A DNA stretch of 33,761 nucleotides from JAXMCI01 sp046349435 (GTDB taxonomy: Bacteria; Pseudomonadota; Alphaproteobacteria; Dongiales; Dongiaceae), in contig JAXMCI010000055.1 of NCBI GenBank assembly GCA_046349435.1, forward strand, positions 1 through 33,761, in the 5' to 3' direction. Shown piece after piece: positions 25,617 through 32,908 of the stretch; position 1 is the first letter of the stretch; each line of letters begins with the position of its first letter. The position numbers and the translations under genes are program-made. The notes under the pieces are model-generated. The model saw only the letters and a list, made by a program, of their open reading frames with translations. It had not been told where the DNA came from and ran no database searches.

Positions 25617-25649
25617 GCCCCCGTTCGGGACTGAGTCGAGGCTATCGCG

Positions 25650-26780
25650 TCAGATGCAGTAGGTCTTGAGCGGCGCGAAGCCGTTGAACGACACCGAGGC
25701 ATAGGTCGAGGTGTAGGCGCCGGCGCCGAGGATCTGCACCTTGTCGCCGATCGAGAGATCGAGCGGCATCATGTAGGGGCTCTTCTCGTACAGGATGTCG
25801 GCGCTGTCGCAGGTCGGGCCGGCGAGCACCACCGGGCCGACCGCACCGCCGTCGCGCGGCGTGGCGATCGGGTACTTGATCGCCTCGTCCATCGTCTCGG
25901 CGAGGCCGCCGAACTTGCCGATGTCGAGATAGACCCAGCGGTTGCGCTCGCCCTCGTCCTTGCGCGAGATCAGCACCACCTCGGTCTCGATCACCCCGGC
26001 ATTGCCGGCGAGCGAGCGGCCCGGCTCGACGATGACCTCGGGCAGGTCGTTGCCGAAATGCCGGGTCAGCGCCGCCATGATGGCGTCGCCATATTCGCGG
26101 ATCGGCGGCACCTCGCTGCGGTAGGTCGCCGGGAAGCCGCCGCCCATGTTGACGAGCCGCGGCTCGACGCCGTCGTCGCGCAGCCGGCGGAACAGCCGGG
26201 CGACGCTGCCGACCGCGGCGTCCCACTGCTTCAGCCGGGTCTGCTGCGAGCCGACATGGAAGGAGAAGCCGCAGGCGTCGAGGCCGCGTCGTCGCGCCTC
26301 GGCGAGCAGCGTCACGGCCATGTCCTCGGTGCAGCCGAACTTGCGCGACAGCGGCCACTCGGCGCCGCCGCAATCGACCAGCACCCGGCAGAACACCGAC
26401 GCGCCCGGCGCCGCCACCGCCAGCTTGTCGAGCTCCGCCGCGCTGTCGAAGGCGAACAGGCGGATGCCGCGCGCATAGGCGTAGGCGATGTCGCGCTGCT
26501 TCTTGATGGTGTTGCCGTAGGAGATCCGGTCGGGCGTGGCGCCGGCCGCCAGCACCATGTCGATCTCGCCCGGGCTCGCCACGTCGAAGCTGGAGCCGAG
26601 CGCCACCAGCCGCTCGAGCAGGGCCGGCGCCGGGTTCGCCTTGACGGCGTAGAAGATGCGGGCGAGCGGCAGGGCCTCGGCCAGCTCCTGGTAGTTCTGC
26701 TCGACCACCTCGAGGTCGACCACGAGGCACGGGGTCTCGGGGGCCTGCTCCTCGAGGAAGCGGAAGATGCGCTGGGTCAT
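25650..26780 (-). CDS. Ornithine-type decarboxylase (PLP fold type III)
   Basis: The enzyme decarboxylates ornithine (possibly also lysine) to putrescine (or cadaverine). The 376-residue protein is the alanine-racemase-like type: PLP lysine in FYAVKANP (K47), SFHVGSQQ, NMGGGFP phosphate loop, EPGRSLAGNAG, and the catalytic cysteine in GPTCDSAD near the C-terminus, with FNGF near the end. The ATG is chosen for the GGAG 9 bases upstream and MTQRIFRFLEE as a usual N-terminus; a frame opening at 26828 is a shadow extension. It precedes hss, which points to putrescine for homospermidine. Substrate preference between ornithine and lysine cannot be read with certainty. Confidence 0.9.
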   Translation of the reverse strand: MTQRIFRFLEEQAPETPCLVVDLEVVEQNYQELAEALPLARIFYAVKANPAPALLERLVALGSSFDVASPGEIDMVLAAGATPDRISYGNTIKKQRDIAYAYARGIRLFAFDSAAELDKLAVAAPGASVFCRVLVDCGGAEWPLSRKFGCTEDMAVTLLAEARRRGLDACGFSFHVGSQQTRLKQWDAAVGSVARLFRRLRDDGVEPRLVNMGGGFPATYRSEVPPIREYGDAIMAALTRHFGNDLPEVIVEPGRSLAGNAGVIETEVVLISRKDEGERNRWVYLDIGKFGGLAETMDEAIKYPIATPRDGGAVGPVVLAGPTCDSADILYEKSPYMMPLDLSIGDKVQILGAGAYTSTYASVSFNGFAPLKTYCI

Positions 26781-26882
26781 CGGCAAAATCTCCGGCGCCG
26801 CGCACGGGATCCGGCGCGGCAGCCACATCGATCGGGAAAAGCTCGGAAAATCCGCTGGGAAACCAGAGGCCGGCGCTGCGGC

Positions 26883-26902
26883 GGCGCCGGGCTGCCGGCG
26901 CC
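26883..26902 (-). promoter_or_regulatory. Hairpin between the 51-codon ORF and the decarboxylase gene
   Basis: Perfect 8-base arms GGCGCCGG / CCGGCGCC with a 4-base loop start 3 bases beyond the stop codon of the small ORF and 103 bases before the decarboxylase ATG. No T tract follows. Its position suits an attenuator-like or processing element. Confidence 0.45.
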
Positions 26903-26905
26903 CTC

Positions 26906-27061
26906 CTAGGGGCGCCGGACCATACTCGACAACGGGTTCTCCCGATCGATCAACAGGAGGTAGCCGTGGTCGAGCGTGGCGAGCTCGTCCAAGGGCAGGA
27001 TCGGCGGGATGAATCGGCGACGCTCGAGCCGGGGCGGGTGCCCCTTGCGGTCAGCAATCAT
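26906..27061 (-). CDS. 51-residue ORF upstream of the decarboxylase (possible leader peptide)
   Basis: An ATG at 27061 opens a 51-codon frame ending in TAG at 26906-26908. GAGGGAG sits 6 bases upstream, one of the better ribosome binding sites in the window. The product begins MIADRKGHPPRLERRRFIPP and contains ATLDHGYLLLIDRENPL further on. The N-terminal third is basic with two diproline motifs, the rest acidic and hydrophobic. I recognise no family. A hairpin (27082-27101) precedes it and another (26883-26902) follows it, and the decarboxylase gene starts 125 bases downstream on the same strand. It may be a small independent protein or a regulatory leader of the polyamine genes; neither is proven. 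Confidence 0.5.
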   Translation of the reverse strand: MIADRKGHPPRLERRRFIPPILPLDELATLDHGYLLLIDRENPLSSMVRRP

Positions 27062-27081
27062 AGACAGCTCCCTCTCGGGCT

Positions 27082-27101
27082 ATCGGCCAACCCGGGCCGA
27101 T
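27082..27101 (-). promoter_or_regulatory. Hairpin in the leader of the polyamine genes
   Basis: Perfect 7-base arms ATCGGCC / GGCCGAT with a 6-base loop lie just upstream of the ribosome binding site of the 51-codon ORF. Further upstream TTGCGC (27202-27207) and TATTTG (27180-27185), 16 bases apart on the minus strand, form a weak promoter candidate. The rest of the gap up to the GFA gene holds nothing else I can identify. Confidence 0.4.
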
Positions 27102-27348
27102 CGATCCAAAAAGGACGCGTTCCGTCGTTGCTTGACCACCAGGGGCCATGGGCACGTGCGTGGTGCGTCGGTGCGGGGACAAATAGAGCTTTTTTCCCCA
27201 GGCGCAAGAAGAAATTTGTTACGAGCCGGTTAGAGTTGTCGTTTCGTCGTCGCGCGGCGTCGCAGCCCCGCCAGGAGGGCGGCCCCGGACCATGCCAGGA
27301 TCGCGCCCCGGGCCGCGGGGGCGCGTGATGGAGAGGGAGGGCGCGACG

Positions 27349-27765
27349 ATGACCGATGTGCATTCCGGCGGCTGCCTGTGCGGTGCCGTGCGCTACGAGC
27401 TGCAGGGCCGCCTGCGTGCGGTGGTGGCGTGCCACTGCGGCCAGTGCCGGCGGACCAGCGGCCACTACGTTGCGGCGACCGCCGTGCGGCACGACCGGCT
27501 GCGCCTCGTCGAGCAGCGCGGCCTGAAATGGTACCGCTCCTCGCCGACCGCCCGGCGCGGCTTCTGCGGCGAGTGCGGCTCGACCCTGTTCTGGCAGCCG
27601 GACGACGGCAGCCGCTTCGCGGTGATGGCCGGCACGCTCGACGCGCCGACCGGGCTCGCGCTGGCGATGCACATCTTCGTCGGGGATGCCGGCGACTACT
27701 ACCGGATCGCCGACGGGCTGCCGCAGCGCAGCGACGGCGACCACGGGATCCCGCTGCCCGAGTGA
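27349..27765 (+). CDS. GFA-family zinc-binding protein
   Basis: A 138-residue protein of the GFA (Gfa/CENP-V) fold, which was named for glutathione-dependent formaldehyde activation. The zinc ligands are visible: GGCLCGAVRY, CHCGQCRRTSG and FCGECGSTLFW. The substrate of most members is unknown and the formaldehyde role is disputed. The ATG is chosen because GGGAGG lies 8 bases upstream; two earlier ATGs in the same frame lack this. It precedes the DSD1-like gene by 59 bases on the same strand. Confidence 0.85.
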   Translation: MTDVHSGGCLCGAVRYELQGRLRAVVACHCGQCRRTSGHYVAATAVRHDRLRLVEQRGLKWYRSSPTARRGFCGECGSTLFWQPDDGSRFAVMAGTLDAPTGLALAMHIFVGDAGDYYRIADGLPQRSDGDHGIPLPE

Positions 27766-27824
27766 GGGTGCTCCCGGCTATGCTCCGCCCCGGCCCGGCC
27801 TGGGCAGCTTTGGGGGAGCGGACG

Positions 27825-28958
27825 ATGGGAGCAGGGGCAGAGGTTCGGGGTGGTGCCGCCGCGGCGGTCGGGCAAGGCCTGGCGGCGGTGGACACGCCGG
27901 CGCTGCTGGTCGACCTCGACCGGCTGGAGTCGAACATCGCCTACATCGCCGAGACCTGCCGGGCCGCCGGCGTCGCCTGGCGGCCCCACATCAAGGGGCA
28001 GAAGGCGCCGGCGCTGGTCGCGCTGGAGCAGGCCGCGGGCGCCCGCGGCATCACCTGCGCCAAGCTCGGCGAGGCCGAGGCGATGGAAGCGGCCGGCATC
28101 CGCGACATCCTGATCGCCAACCAGATCGTCGGGCCGCTCAAGCTCGCCCGGCTGGCCGCTCTGGCGGCACGCTGCACGCTGATCGTCGCCGTCGACGACC
28201 CCGGCAACGTCGCCGCGATCGGCGCAGCGGCCGCCGCTGCCGGCAGCCGGCTCGGGGTGGTGGCCGAGGTCAATCTCGGCATGAACCGCGCCGGCGTCGA
28301 GCCGGGCGCGCCGGTGCTGGCGCTGGCCGAGGCCGCGGCGCGCCAGCCGGCGCTGACCTTTCGCGGCGTGATGGGCTGGGAGAGCCACGCGGTGACGATC
28401 GCCGACCCGGCGGAGAAGGAGCGCACGGTGGCGGCGGCGCTGGCCATCCTGGTGGAGAGCGCCGCGCTCTGCCGCCGCGCCGGCCACGCCGAGGCGACCA
28501 TTGTCAGCTGCGGCGGCACCGGCACCTTCCCCTATTGCGCCCGCCAGCCGGGGGTGACCGAGGTGCAGGTCGGCGGCGGCGTCTTCAGCGACGTGCACTA
28601 CCGCCAGGACTACCACTACGACCGGCCGCCGGCGCTGACCCTGCTCGCCACCGTGACCAGCCGGCCGACCCCGACCCGGGTGATCCTCGATGCCGGCCGC
28701 AAGGCGATGAGCTGCGACACCGCCATGCCCGAGCCGCTCGGCCTGCCGCAGCCGCTGGCGCGGCCGCCGCGGCTCTCGGCCGAGCACGCCACCATCGAGC
28801 TGGCGGCGCCGAGCGCGACGCCGCGGGTCGGCGACCGGCTGCGGCTGCTGGTCGGCTACGGCGACACCACCGTGCATCTGCACGAGGAGCTGGTCGCGCT
28901 GCGCGGCGGCCGCGTCGAGGCGGTCTGGCCGGTGACCGCCCGCGGCAAGCTGAAGTAG
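27825..28958 (+). CDS. DSD1-family PLP enzyme (D-threonine aldolase / D-serine dehydratase-like)
   Basis: A 377-residue fold-type III PLP enzyme. The N-terminal barrel starts VDTPALLVDLDRLE and has RPHIKGQK, where H55-x-K57 corresponds to the RPHxKTHK lysine loop of D-threonine aldolases and D-serine dehydratases. CGGTGTFPY is the phosphate-binding stretch and VQVGGGVFSD follows. The C-terminal domain ends GYGDTTVHLHEE; in metal-dependent members a His-Cys or similar metal pair occurs at that GYG position, so this protein belongs to a divergent subgroup and its substrate is uncertain. GGGGGAG lies 6 bases before the ATG. An IS256 element is inserted 21 bases after the stop. Confidence 0.85.
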   Translation: MGAGAEVRGGAAAAVGQGLAAVDTPALLVDLDRLESNIAYIAETCRAAGVAWRPHIKGQKAPALVALEQAAGARGITCAKLGEAEAMEAAGIRDILIANQIVGPLKLARLAALAARCTLIVAVDDPGNVAAIGAAAAAAGSRLGVVAEVNLGMNRAGVEPGAPVLALAEAAARQPALTFRGVMGWESHAVTIADPAEKERTVAAALAILVESAALCRRAGHAEATIVSCGGTGTFPYCARQPGVTEVQVGGGVFSDVHYRQDYHYDRPPALTLLATVTSRPTPTRVILDAGRKAMSCDTAMPEPLGLPQPLARPPRLSAEHATIELAAPSATPRVGDRLRLLVGYGDTTVHLHEELVALRGGRVEAVWPVTARGKLK

Positions 28959-28970
28959 CCGCCCTCACCC

Positions 28971-28979
28971 GGGCGCGGC
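28971..28979. repeat. Target site duplication, left copy
   Basis: GGGCGCGGC occurs immediately left of the IS256-type element and again immediately right of it at 30234-30242. A 9-base duplication fits IS256-family transposition. Confidence 0.8.
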
Positions 28980-30233
28980 GGTAACGTCAAGACGTTTGTG
29001 TCAGCAGGAGAGGGGTGCTGATGCCCTGGTTTCGGTTTTCGTGACTGAAGACGGCGAAGAGGATGCGATCCATGGAGGTCCGGTCTGAGAAGACGCCCAT
29101 GGGTCTGGTTCGGCGCCTGACCTCTCGGAAGCGGCGCTCGATGGCGTTTGTGGTTCGGACGGCTCGTCTGCGGTCGAGGGATTTGTAGCACCAGCAGGTG
29201 AGGGCTCGTCGAGGTTGCACGCAGGCAGGCGACGGCGGTGGATAGTCTGCCATTTGTCGGCGAAGCGGCGGGCAGCGGAACGGGCGAGCGGCAGGGTCTG
29301 GCGTTCAGGATGGCGTGAAGGCCGGTCTTGACGGCGGCCTGATCGGCACGGCGGACCTTGGCCAGCACGTTGCGGATCTTGTGGGCCCAGCAGCGCTGGA
29401 CAGGAACGCCCGGCAGGGCGGTCGGCAAGGCTGCGCGCAGCCCGCTGCCGCCGTCGATGCAGACCATCTCGAGACCCTCGAGGTTGAGGCCACGCCTGAT
29501 CAGATCGCCGAGGAAGCGCTCCATTCGGCAGCGCTTTCGCTGTGCGCGAGGGGAAGTCGATGATCTCCTTGCCATCGGGACGCAGCCCCAGGGCGACCAG
29601 CACCGGCCGGCGGATCGCGCCGGCGCCAGTCCGCCGCGCCAGCACCACGCCGTCCAGCATCAGCACCGTGTAGCGGCTACGCAGCGGCCGGGCGTGGAAC
29701 GCCGCCACCACGGCGTCAGCGCTTGGCCACCGTGCTCACCGTCGCCGGGCTGATCGGCCGTCCCAGGATCGGCAGCAGCGCCTCGCTCACCTTGCGCACC
29801 GACAGCCCGGAGAAGCAGGACAGGATCATGCGATCGACCTGCTCGGGACGCCGCGCATAGGCCCGCACCACCTCGATCGGCGCGTACCGTCGCGTCCGGG
29901 GTACCAAAAGCTCGATATCCCCCAGCCGGTCAGCAGATGGCGCGGATACGACCCGTTGCGCCGGTCCGCCTCGCCCTGGGCGGCCATCCGGTCAAGATGC
30001 GCGTCAATCGACCCCGCCATCTGACCCTGCAGGATGTCGCAGCGCATCCCGACCCAGCGACCGGTAGCTCTCGCCCCATTCCAGCCCCTGACCCTGCATG
30101 CCCTTCACCACCTCGAACGCAAACGGTAGGCTTCTGATCGTCACAGCTCGTGGCATTGGGGTGCTCCATCGTGCGCTTCAGCAATCCGCGGAGTACCCCC
30201 TCTCACGACCTGACACAAAATCCGTACGTCACC
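28980..30233 (-). mobile_element. Decayed IS256-family insertion sequence
   Basis: A 1254-base element bounded by a perfect 9-base direct repeat. The ends are inverted repeats: the left starts GGTAACGTCAAGACG and the complement of the right starts GGTGACGTACGGA, and both continue with TTTGTGTCAG; a shared GAGAGGGG follows further in. It encodes only a frameshifted transposase on the minus strand. The clean duplication shows insertion by transposition at this site with no later rearrangement of the ends. Confidence 0.88.
28987..30169 (-). pseudogene. IS256-family (Mutator-type) transposase, multiply frameshifted
   Basis: Consecutive family segments lie in order but in changing minus-strand frames: QMAGSIDAHLDRMAAQGEAD with RRNGSYPRHLL; then VPRTRRYAPIEVVRAYARR and LSVRKVSEALLPILGRPISP; then RYTVLMLDGVVLARR (first catalytic aspartate) with RRPVLVALGLRPDGKEIIDF; then WERFLGDLIRRGLNLEGLE-type sequence with VCIDGGSGLRAALP (second aspartate) and QRCWAHKIRNVLAKV; then TTNAIERRFREVRRRTRPMG (glutamate). 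All three DDE residues survive, but at least four frame changes separate them. The N-terminus is also disrupted. No functional transposase can be made without repeated frameshifting. Confidence 0.87.
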
Positions 30234-30242
30234 GGGCGCGGC
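30234..30242. repeat. Target site duplication, right copy
   Basis: GGGCGCGGC, identical to 28971-28979, directly follows the right end of the IS256-type element. Confidence 0.8.
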
Positions 30243-30249
30243 ATGGCGT

Positions 30250-30279
30250 TTGACAGGAGCGGGGTGCCCGGCCTGTAAT
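30250..30279 (+). promoter_or_regulatory. Near-consensus promoter for the DUF4392-MttB-SDR cluster
   Basis: TTGACA (30250-30255) and TGTAAT (30274-30279) are 18 bases apart. Transcription would begin near 30286. The -35 box begins 17 bases beyond the last base of the IS element, so this is host sequence that escaped the insertion rather than an IS promoter. Confidence 0.65.
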
Positions 30280-30365
30280 CCGCGCGCCGTGCCTGACGCC
30301 TCGCACCCGGGAGGATCGAAGCCGAGCGGGCGATCGCCCGGCTGGAGCAGCTGTGCGGCGAGGAC

Positions 30366-31289
30366 GTGCAGGCGCGCAACATCGGGCCGCTTGCCGCCGC
30401 CGTGCGCGGCAGCCTCCGTGCCGCGGCCGCCTCGATCGCCGGCCATGGCCGGCCCGCGATCGGCATCATCACCGGCTTCTACCTCGCCCATGGCGAGCCG
30501 CCGAACTGCGAGACCGACGGGCCGCCCGGCGCCGTCATGCTGGCCGCCGGCCTGGCCGCGGCCGGCATCCCCTGCCGGCTGGCGACCGACCGGGTGAACG
30601 AGCGCGTGCTGCGCGCCACGCTGGCCGCCGCCGGCCCCGCCGCGACGCTGCCGCTCGACATCGTGGCGATGCGGCCGGAGGGCGGCGATGGCGGGCAGCC
30701 GCTCGCCGCGGCGATCGCCGGCTGGCAGGCCGCCCGGCTCAGCCACGTCATCGCCATCGAGCGCTGCGGCCCGTCGGCCGACGGCGCGCCGCGCAACGCC
30801 TTCGGCCAGGACATTGCCGCCTGGAACGCGCCCCTCGAGCGGCTCTTCGCCGGACCGTGGACGACGATCGGCATCGGCGACCTCGGCAACGAGCTCGGCA
30901 TGGGCAGCCTGCCGCGGGCGCTGGTCGCCGCCAGCGTGCGGCACGGCGCCGCGATCTGGTGCCGGGTCCCCTGCGACCACCCGCTGGTCGGCGGCATCTC
31001 GAACTGGGCGGGCGCGGCGCTGCTGGGCGCGCTCGCCCTGCTGCGGCCGGGCCTGGCGGCGCCGCTGCTGGCGGCCATGGCGCCCGCCTTCGGCCGCCGG
31101 CTGCTGGAAGCGGCCGTGCGCGACGGCGAGGCGGTGTCGGGCGATCCCAAGGGCGGGCCGGTGCGGCCCTGGCTGTCGGTCGACGGGCTGCCCTGGAGCC
31201 GACTCGAGCCGACCTTCGCGGCGATGCAGGAGACCTGCCGGACGGCCCTCGCCCAGGCGGCTGGACGGCCCTCCGCCGGGACGCCATGA
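30366..31289 (+). CDS. DUF4392 protein, D-glutamate cyclase-like
   Basis: The DUF4392 domain is the C-terminal part of mitochondrial D-glutamate cyclase, which turns D-glutamate into 5-oxo-D-proline. Here it stands alone in 307 residues. Signatures are AIGIITGFYLAHGEPPNCE, TDGPPGAVMLAAGL and the glycine loop TIGIGDLGNELGMG. The start is uncertain: GTG at 30366 is the first standard start in frame, but codons upstream read IEAERAIARLEQLCGEDV, which looks like a natural N-terminus, and GGGAGG (30309-30314) lies before them without a start codon in frame. A one-base loss in the CCCGGGAGG stretch would explain this (an upstream GTG at 30289 would then join). The stop overlaps a possible upstream start of the next gene. 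Confidence 0.82.
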   Translation: MQARNIGPLAAAVRGSLRAAAASIAGHGRPAIGIITGFYLAHGEPPNCETDGPPGAVMLAAGLAAAGIPCRLATDRVNERVLRATLAAAGPAATLPLDIVAMRPEGGDGGQPLAAAIAGWQAARLSHVIAIERCGPSADGAPRNAFGQDIAAWNAPLERLFAGPWTTIGIGDLGNELGMGSLPRALVAASVRHGAAIWCRVPCDHPLVGGISNWAGAALLGALALLRPGLAAPLLAAMAPAFGRRLLEAAVRDGEAVSGDPKGGPVRPWLSVDGLPWSRLEPTFAAMQETCRTALAQAAGRPSAGTP

Positions 31290-31330
31290 TCGCCGCCGGC
31301 ACGAAGACGGGTTCAGGCGAGGAGCGCAGG

Positions 31331-32902
31331 ATGGCGGCGAGCGAGAGCGGCGGCACGGCGGAGAGCGCGCGGCCGGCCCGGGCGCGGGGCGGCGGCCGCT
31401 CGGCGCGCCAGGCGCAGCGCGCCGGGACGCGGCCGGCACCGATCATCGCCGGCGTCCGGCGCGCGATTCCCGCCTACGAGCTGATGAGCGAGGAGGGGCT
31501 GGTCCGCATCGAGCAGGCGGCCGAAACGCTGCTCAAGGAGATCGGGCTGGAGATCCGCGGCGACGAGCAGGCGCTCCAGCTCTGGCGCGAGGCCGGCGCC
31601 GACGTGCAGGGCGAGCGGGTCCGCTTCGAGCCCGGGCTGGTCCGCTCGGTGGCGGCGCGCGCGCCCGCGCGCTTCGTCCACCATGCCCGCAACCCCGCCC
31701 GCTCGGTGGCGGTCGGCGGCGAGGACATGGTGTTCTCGCCGGCCTACGGCTCGCCCTTCGTGCACGACCTCGAGGGCGGCCGGCGCTACGGCACGATCGA
31801 GCATTTCTGCAACTTCGTGAAGCTCGCCTACGCCTCGCCCTGGCTGCACCATTCCGGCGGCACGGTCTGCGAGCCGGTCGACCTGCCGGTCAACAAGCGC
31901 CATCTCGAGATGGTCTATGCCCATATCCGCTGGTCCGACAAGCCGTTCATGGGCTCGGTGACCGCCGAGGAGCGGGCCGAGGATTCGCTGGCCATGGCGC
32001 GGCTGCTGTTCGGCGCGGACTTCGTCGAGCGCAACTGCGTCATCATGGGCAACGTCAACGTCAACTCGCCGCTGGTCTGGGACGCCACCATGACCAAGGC
32101 GCTGCGCGCCTATGCCCGGGCCAACCAGTGCGCCGTCGTGGTGCCCTTCATCCTGGGCGGCGCGATGGGGCCGGTAACCACTGCCGGGGCGATCGCCCAG
32201 GCGCTGGCCGAGACCCTGGTCGGGGTCGCGCTGACCCAGCTCGAGCGGCCGGGCGCGCCGGTGGTCTTCGGCAACTTCCTCAGCTCGATGTCGCTGCGCT
32301 CCGGCGCGCCGACCTTCGGCACGCCCGAGCCGGCGCTCGGCTCGCTGGTGGTCGGCCAGCTGGCGCGCCGGCTCAACCTGCCGCTGCGCTGCTCCGGCGC
32401 CTTCACCGCCTCGAAGCTGGCCGACGGCCAGGCGATGCTGGAGAGCGCGATGTCGATGCAGGCCGCCGTGCAGTGCGGCGCCCACTTCATCCTGCATGCC
32501 GCCGGCTGGCTCGAGGGCGGGCTGGTGATGAGCTACGAGAAGTTCGTCCAGGACGCCGATTTCTGCGGCGCGCTGCACACCTACCTCGCCGGCATCCCGG
32601 TCGACGACAACGCGCTGGCGCTCGACGCCTTCCGCGAGGTCGGGCCGGGCAAGCACTTCTTCGGCTGCGCCCACACGCTGCGCAACTACGAGACGGCGTT
32701 CTGGGATTCCGAGATCGCCGACAACAACTCGTTCGAGCAGTGGCGCGACGCCGGCGGCACCGACGCGCTGACCCGCGCCAACCGCAAGTGGCGCGCGATG
32801 CTCGACGCCTACGAGGCGCCGCCGATCGATCCGGGCATCGACGAGGCGCTGCGCGACTTCATCGAGCGGCGCAAGCGCGCCCTTCCCGACATGTGGCACT
32901 GA
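31331..32902 (+). CDS. Trimethylamine methyltransferase (MttB) family protein, non-pyrrolysine
   Basis: A 523-residue MttB-superfamily protein. These enzymes move a methyl group from a quaternary or tertiary amine to a corrinoid protein. The barrel shows SEEGLVRIEQAAETLLKEIG, GSPFVHDLEGGRRYGT, HHSGGTVCEP, IMGNVNVNSPLVWD, VVPFILGGAMGPVT and GPGKHFFGCAHTLRNY. No in-frame TAG occurs, so it is not a pyrrolysine-type trimethylamine enzyme; relatives of this type include the glycine betaine methyltransferase MtgB. No corrinoid protein gene is seen in the window. The first 45 residues are basic and disordered-looking. GAGGAG lies 6 bases before the ATG at 31331; an ATG at 31286 overlapping the previous stop is an alternative. 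Confidence 0.87.
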   Translation: MAASESGGTAESARPARARGGGRSARQAQRAGTRPAPIIAGVRRAIPAYELMSEEGLVRIEQAAETLLKEIGLEIRGDEQALQLWREAGADVQGERVRFEPGLVRSVAARAPARFVHHARNPARSVAVGGEDMVFSPAYGSPFVHDLEGGRRYGTIEHFCNFVKLAYASPWLHHSGGTVCEPVDLPVNKRHLEMVYAHIRWSDKPFMGSVTAEERAEDSLAMARLLFGADFVERNCVIMGNVNVNSPLVWDATMTKALRAYARANQCAVVVPFILGGAMGPVTTAGAIAQALAETLVGVALTQLERPGAPVVFGNFLSSMSLRSGAPTFGTPEPALGSLVVGQLARRLNLPLRCSGAFTASKLADGQAMLESAMSMQAAVQCGAHFILHAAGWLEGGLVMSYEKFVQDADFCGALHTYLAGIPVDDNALALDAFREVGPGKHFFGCAHTLRNYETAFWDSEIADNNSFEQWRDAGGTDALTRANRKWRAMLDAYEAPPIDPGIDEALRDFIERRKRALPDMWH

Positions 32903-32908
32903 GGCGTC

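Noticed and set aside
31331..32902. Possible pyrrolysine-containing trimethylamine methyltransferase
   Set aside because: The frame is complete without an internal TAG, so pyrrolysine is not used.
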